From Pleurotus djamor (Eukaryota; Basidiomycota; Agaricomycetes; Agaricales; Pleurotaceae), in the NCBI GenBank assembly GCA_029747585.1, contig JAPEVF010000326.1, forward strand, positions 1 to 30,457: 30,457 nucleotides of DNA. Reading direction: 5' to 3'. This document shows, one piece after another, positions 30,397-30,457 of this stretch; positions within the stretch are counted from its first letter, which is position 1; each line of letters starts with the position of its first letter. Both the position numbers and the translations under genes were made by a program. The notes below the pieces were generated by a model. It saw only the letters and a program-made list of their open reading frames with translations. It was not told the origin of the DNA and searched no databases.

Positions 30397-30457
30397 TTGC
30401 TCACAAATCAACTCGATGGAGTCAGTAAAAGTCACAGAGGTCGGGCGCTCAATTCAA
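30397..30457. other. 5' flank of the LysM gene
   Basis: Frame stays open upstream of the ATG at 30396 without another ATG for at least 39 nt. Window ends here. Confidence 0.3.

Noticed and set aside
1..30457. tRNA, rRNA, CRISPR arrays, bacterial operons or plasmid origins
   Set aside because: No cloverleaf, rRNA core or regularly spaced repeats seen by eye, and the spliceosomal introns rule out a bacterial reading of the window. A tRNA scan would be needed to exclude tRNAs fully.

Overview
The window looks like nuclear DNA of a basidiomycete fungus, most likely an Agaricomycete. Evidence is the dense packing of short genes on both strands, very many GT-AG introns of about 45-65 nt, exons as small as 4-23 nt, decayed F-box/LRR genes of the type expanded in Agaricomycetes, and a cytochrome b5-fused acyl-CoA dehydrogenase. 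All gene models were spliced by eye; where exon sums give an uninterrupted frame, that is stated. Scattered N bases, often beside homopolymers, and two frameshifts inside C/G runs suggest a draft assembly with homopolymer errors.

Left part (1-7.2 kb): a mitochondrial/PPR-like protein gene (-) and the CAAX protease gene RCE1 (+) share a 205-bp divergent promoter. They are followed by a small coiled-coil-like gene (+), a weak F-box/LRR-like remnant (-) and mostly unassigned sequence.

Central accessory part (7.2-12.8 kb): an F-box/LRR gene (-) is interrupted just after its F-box by a 1,790-bp element. The element has 384-bp terminal inverted repeats that look identical, and a target-site duplication of 6 bp (CGGCAG) or 4 bp (GGCA). 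Removing the element and one duplication restores the reading frame across the insertion site, but the gene also carries a 4-bp tandem duplication and an in-frame stop further on. Beyond it lie a relic of a Helitron/PIF1-like helicase (-) and a frameshifted membrane-protein relic (+).

Right part (12.8-30.4 kb) is conserved housekeeping sequence: a two-domain Fox2-like peroxisomal hydroxyacyl-CoA dehydrogenase ending in AKL and lacking the hydratase domain (15 exons, -); a B-type cyclin with a destruction box and an upstream double ACGCGT palindrome (-); an FHA + G-patch protein (-) divergent from an XLF/Nej1-like end-joining factor (+); a 69-aa Cys-rich protein in three exons (-); a Mim1/TOM13-like outer-membrane import factor (+); a cytochrome b5-acyl-CoA dehydrogenase (23 exons, including one of 4 nt, -); and a RING-like/LysM protein (-).

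Functional links: Fox2-like and acyl-CoA dehydrogenase both belong to fatty-acid beta-oxidation; XLF and the FHA/G-patch protein share a short divergent promoter; RCE1 processes prenylated proteins. The strongest candidates for something new are the inverted-repeat element, the hydratase-less Fox2-like enzyme, the 4-nt exon and the cyclin promoter palindrome. I saw no CRISPR array, rRNA or convincing tRNA.
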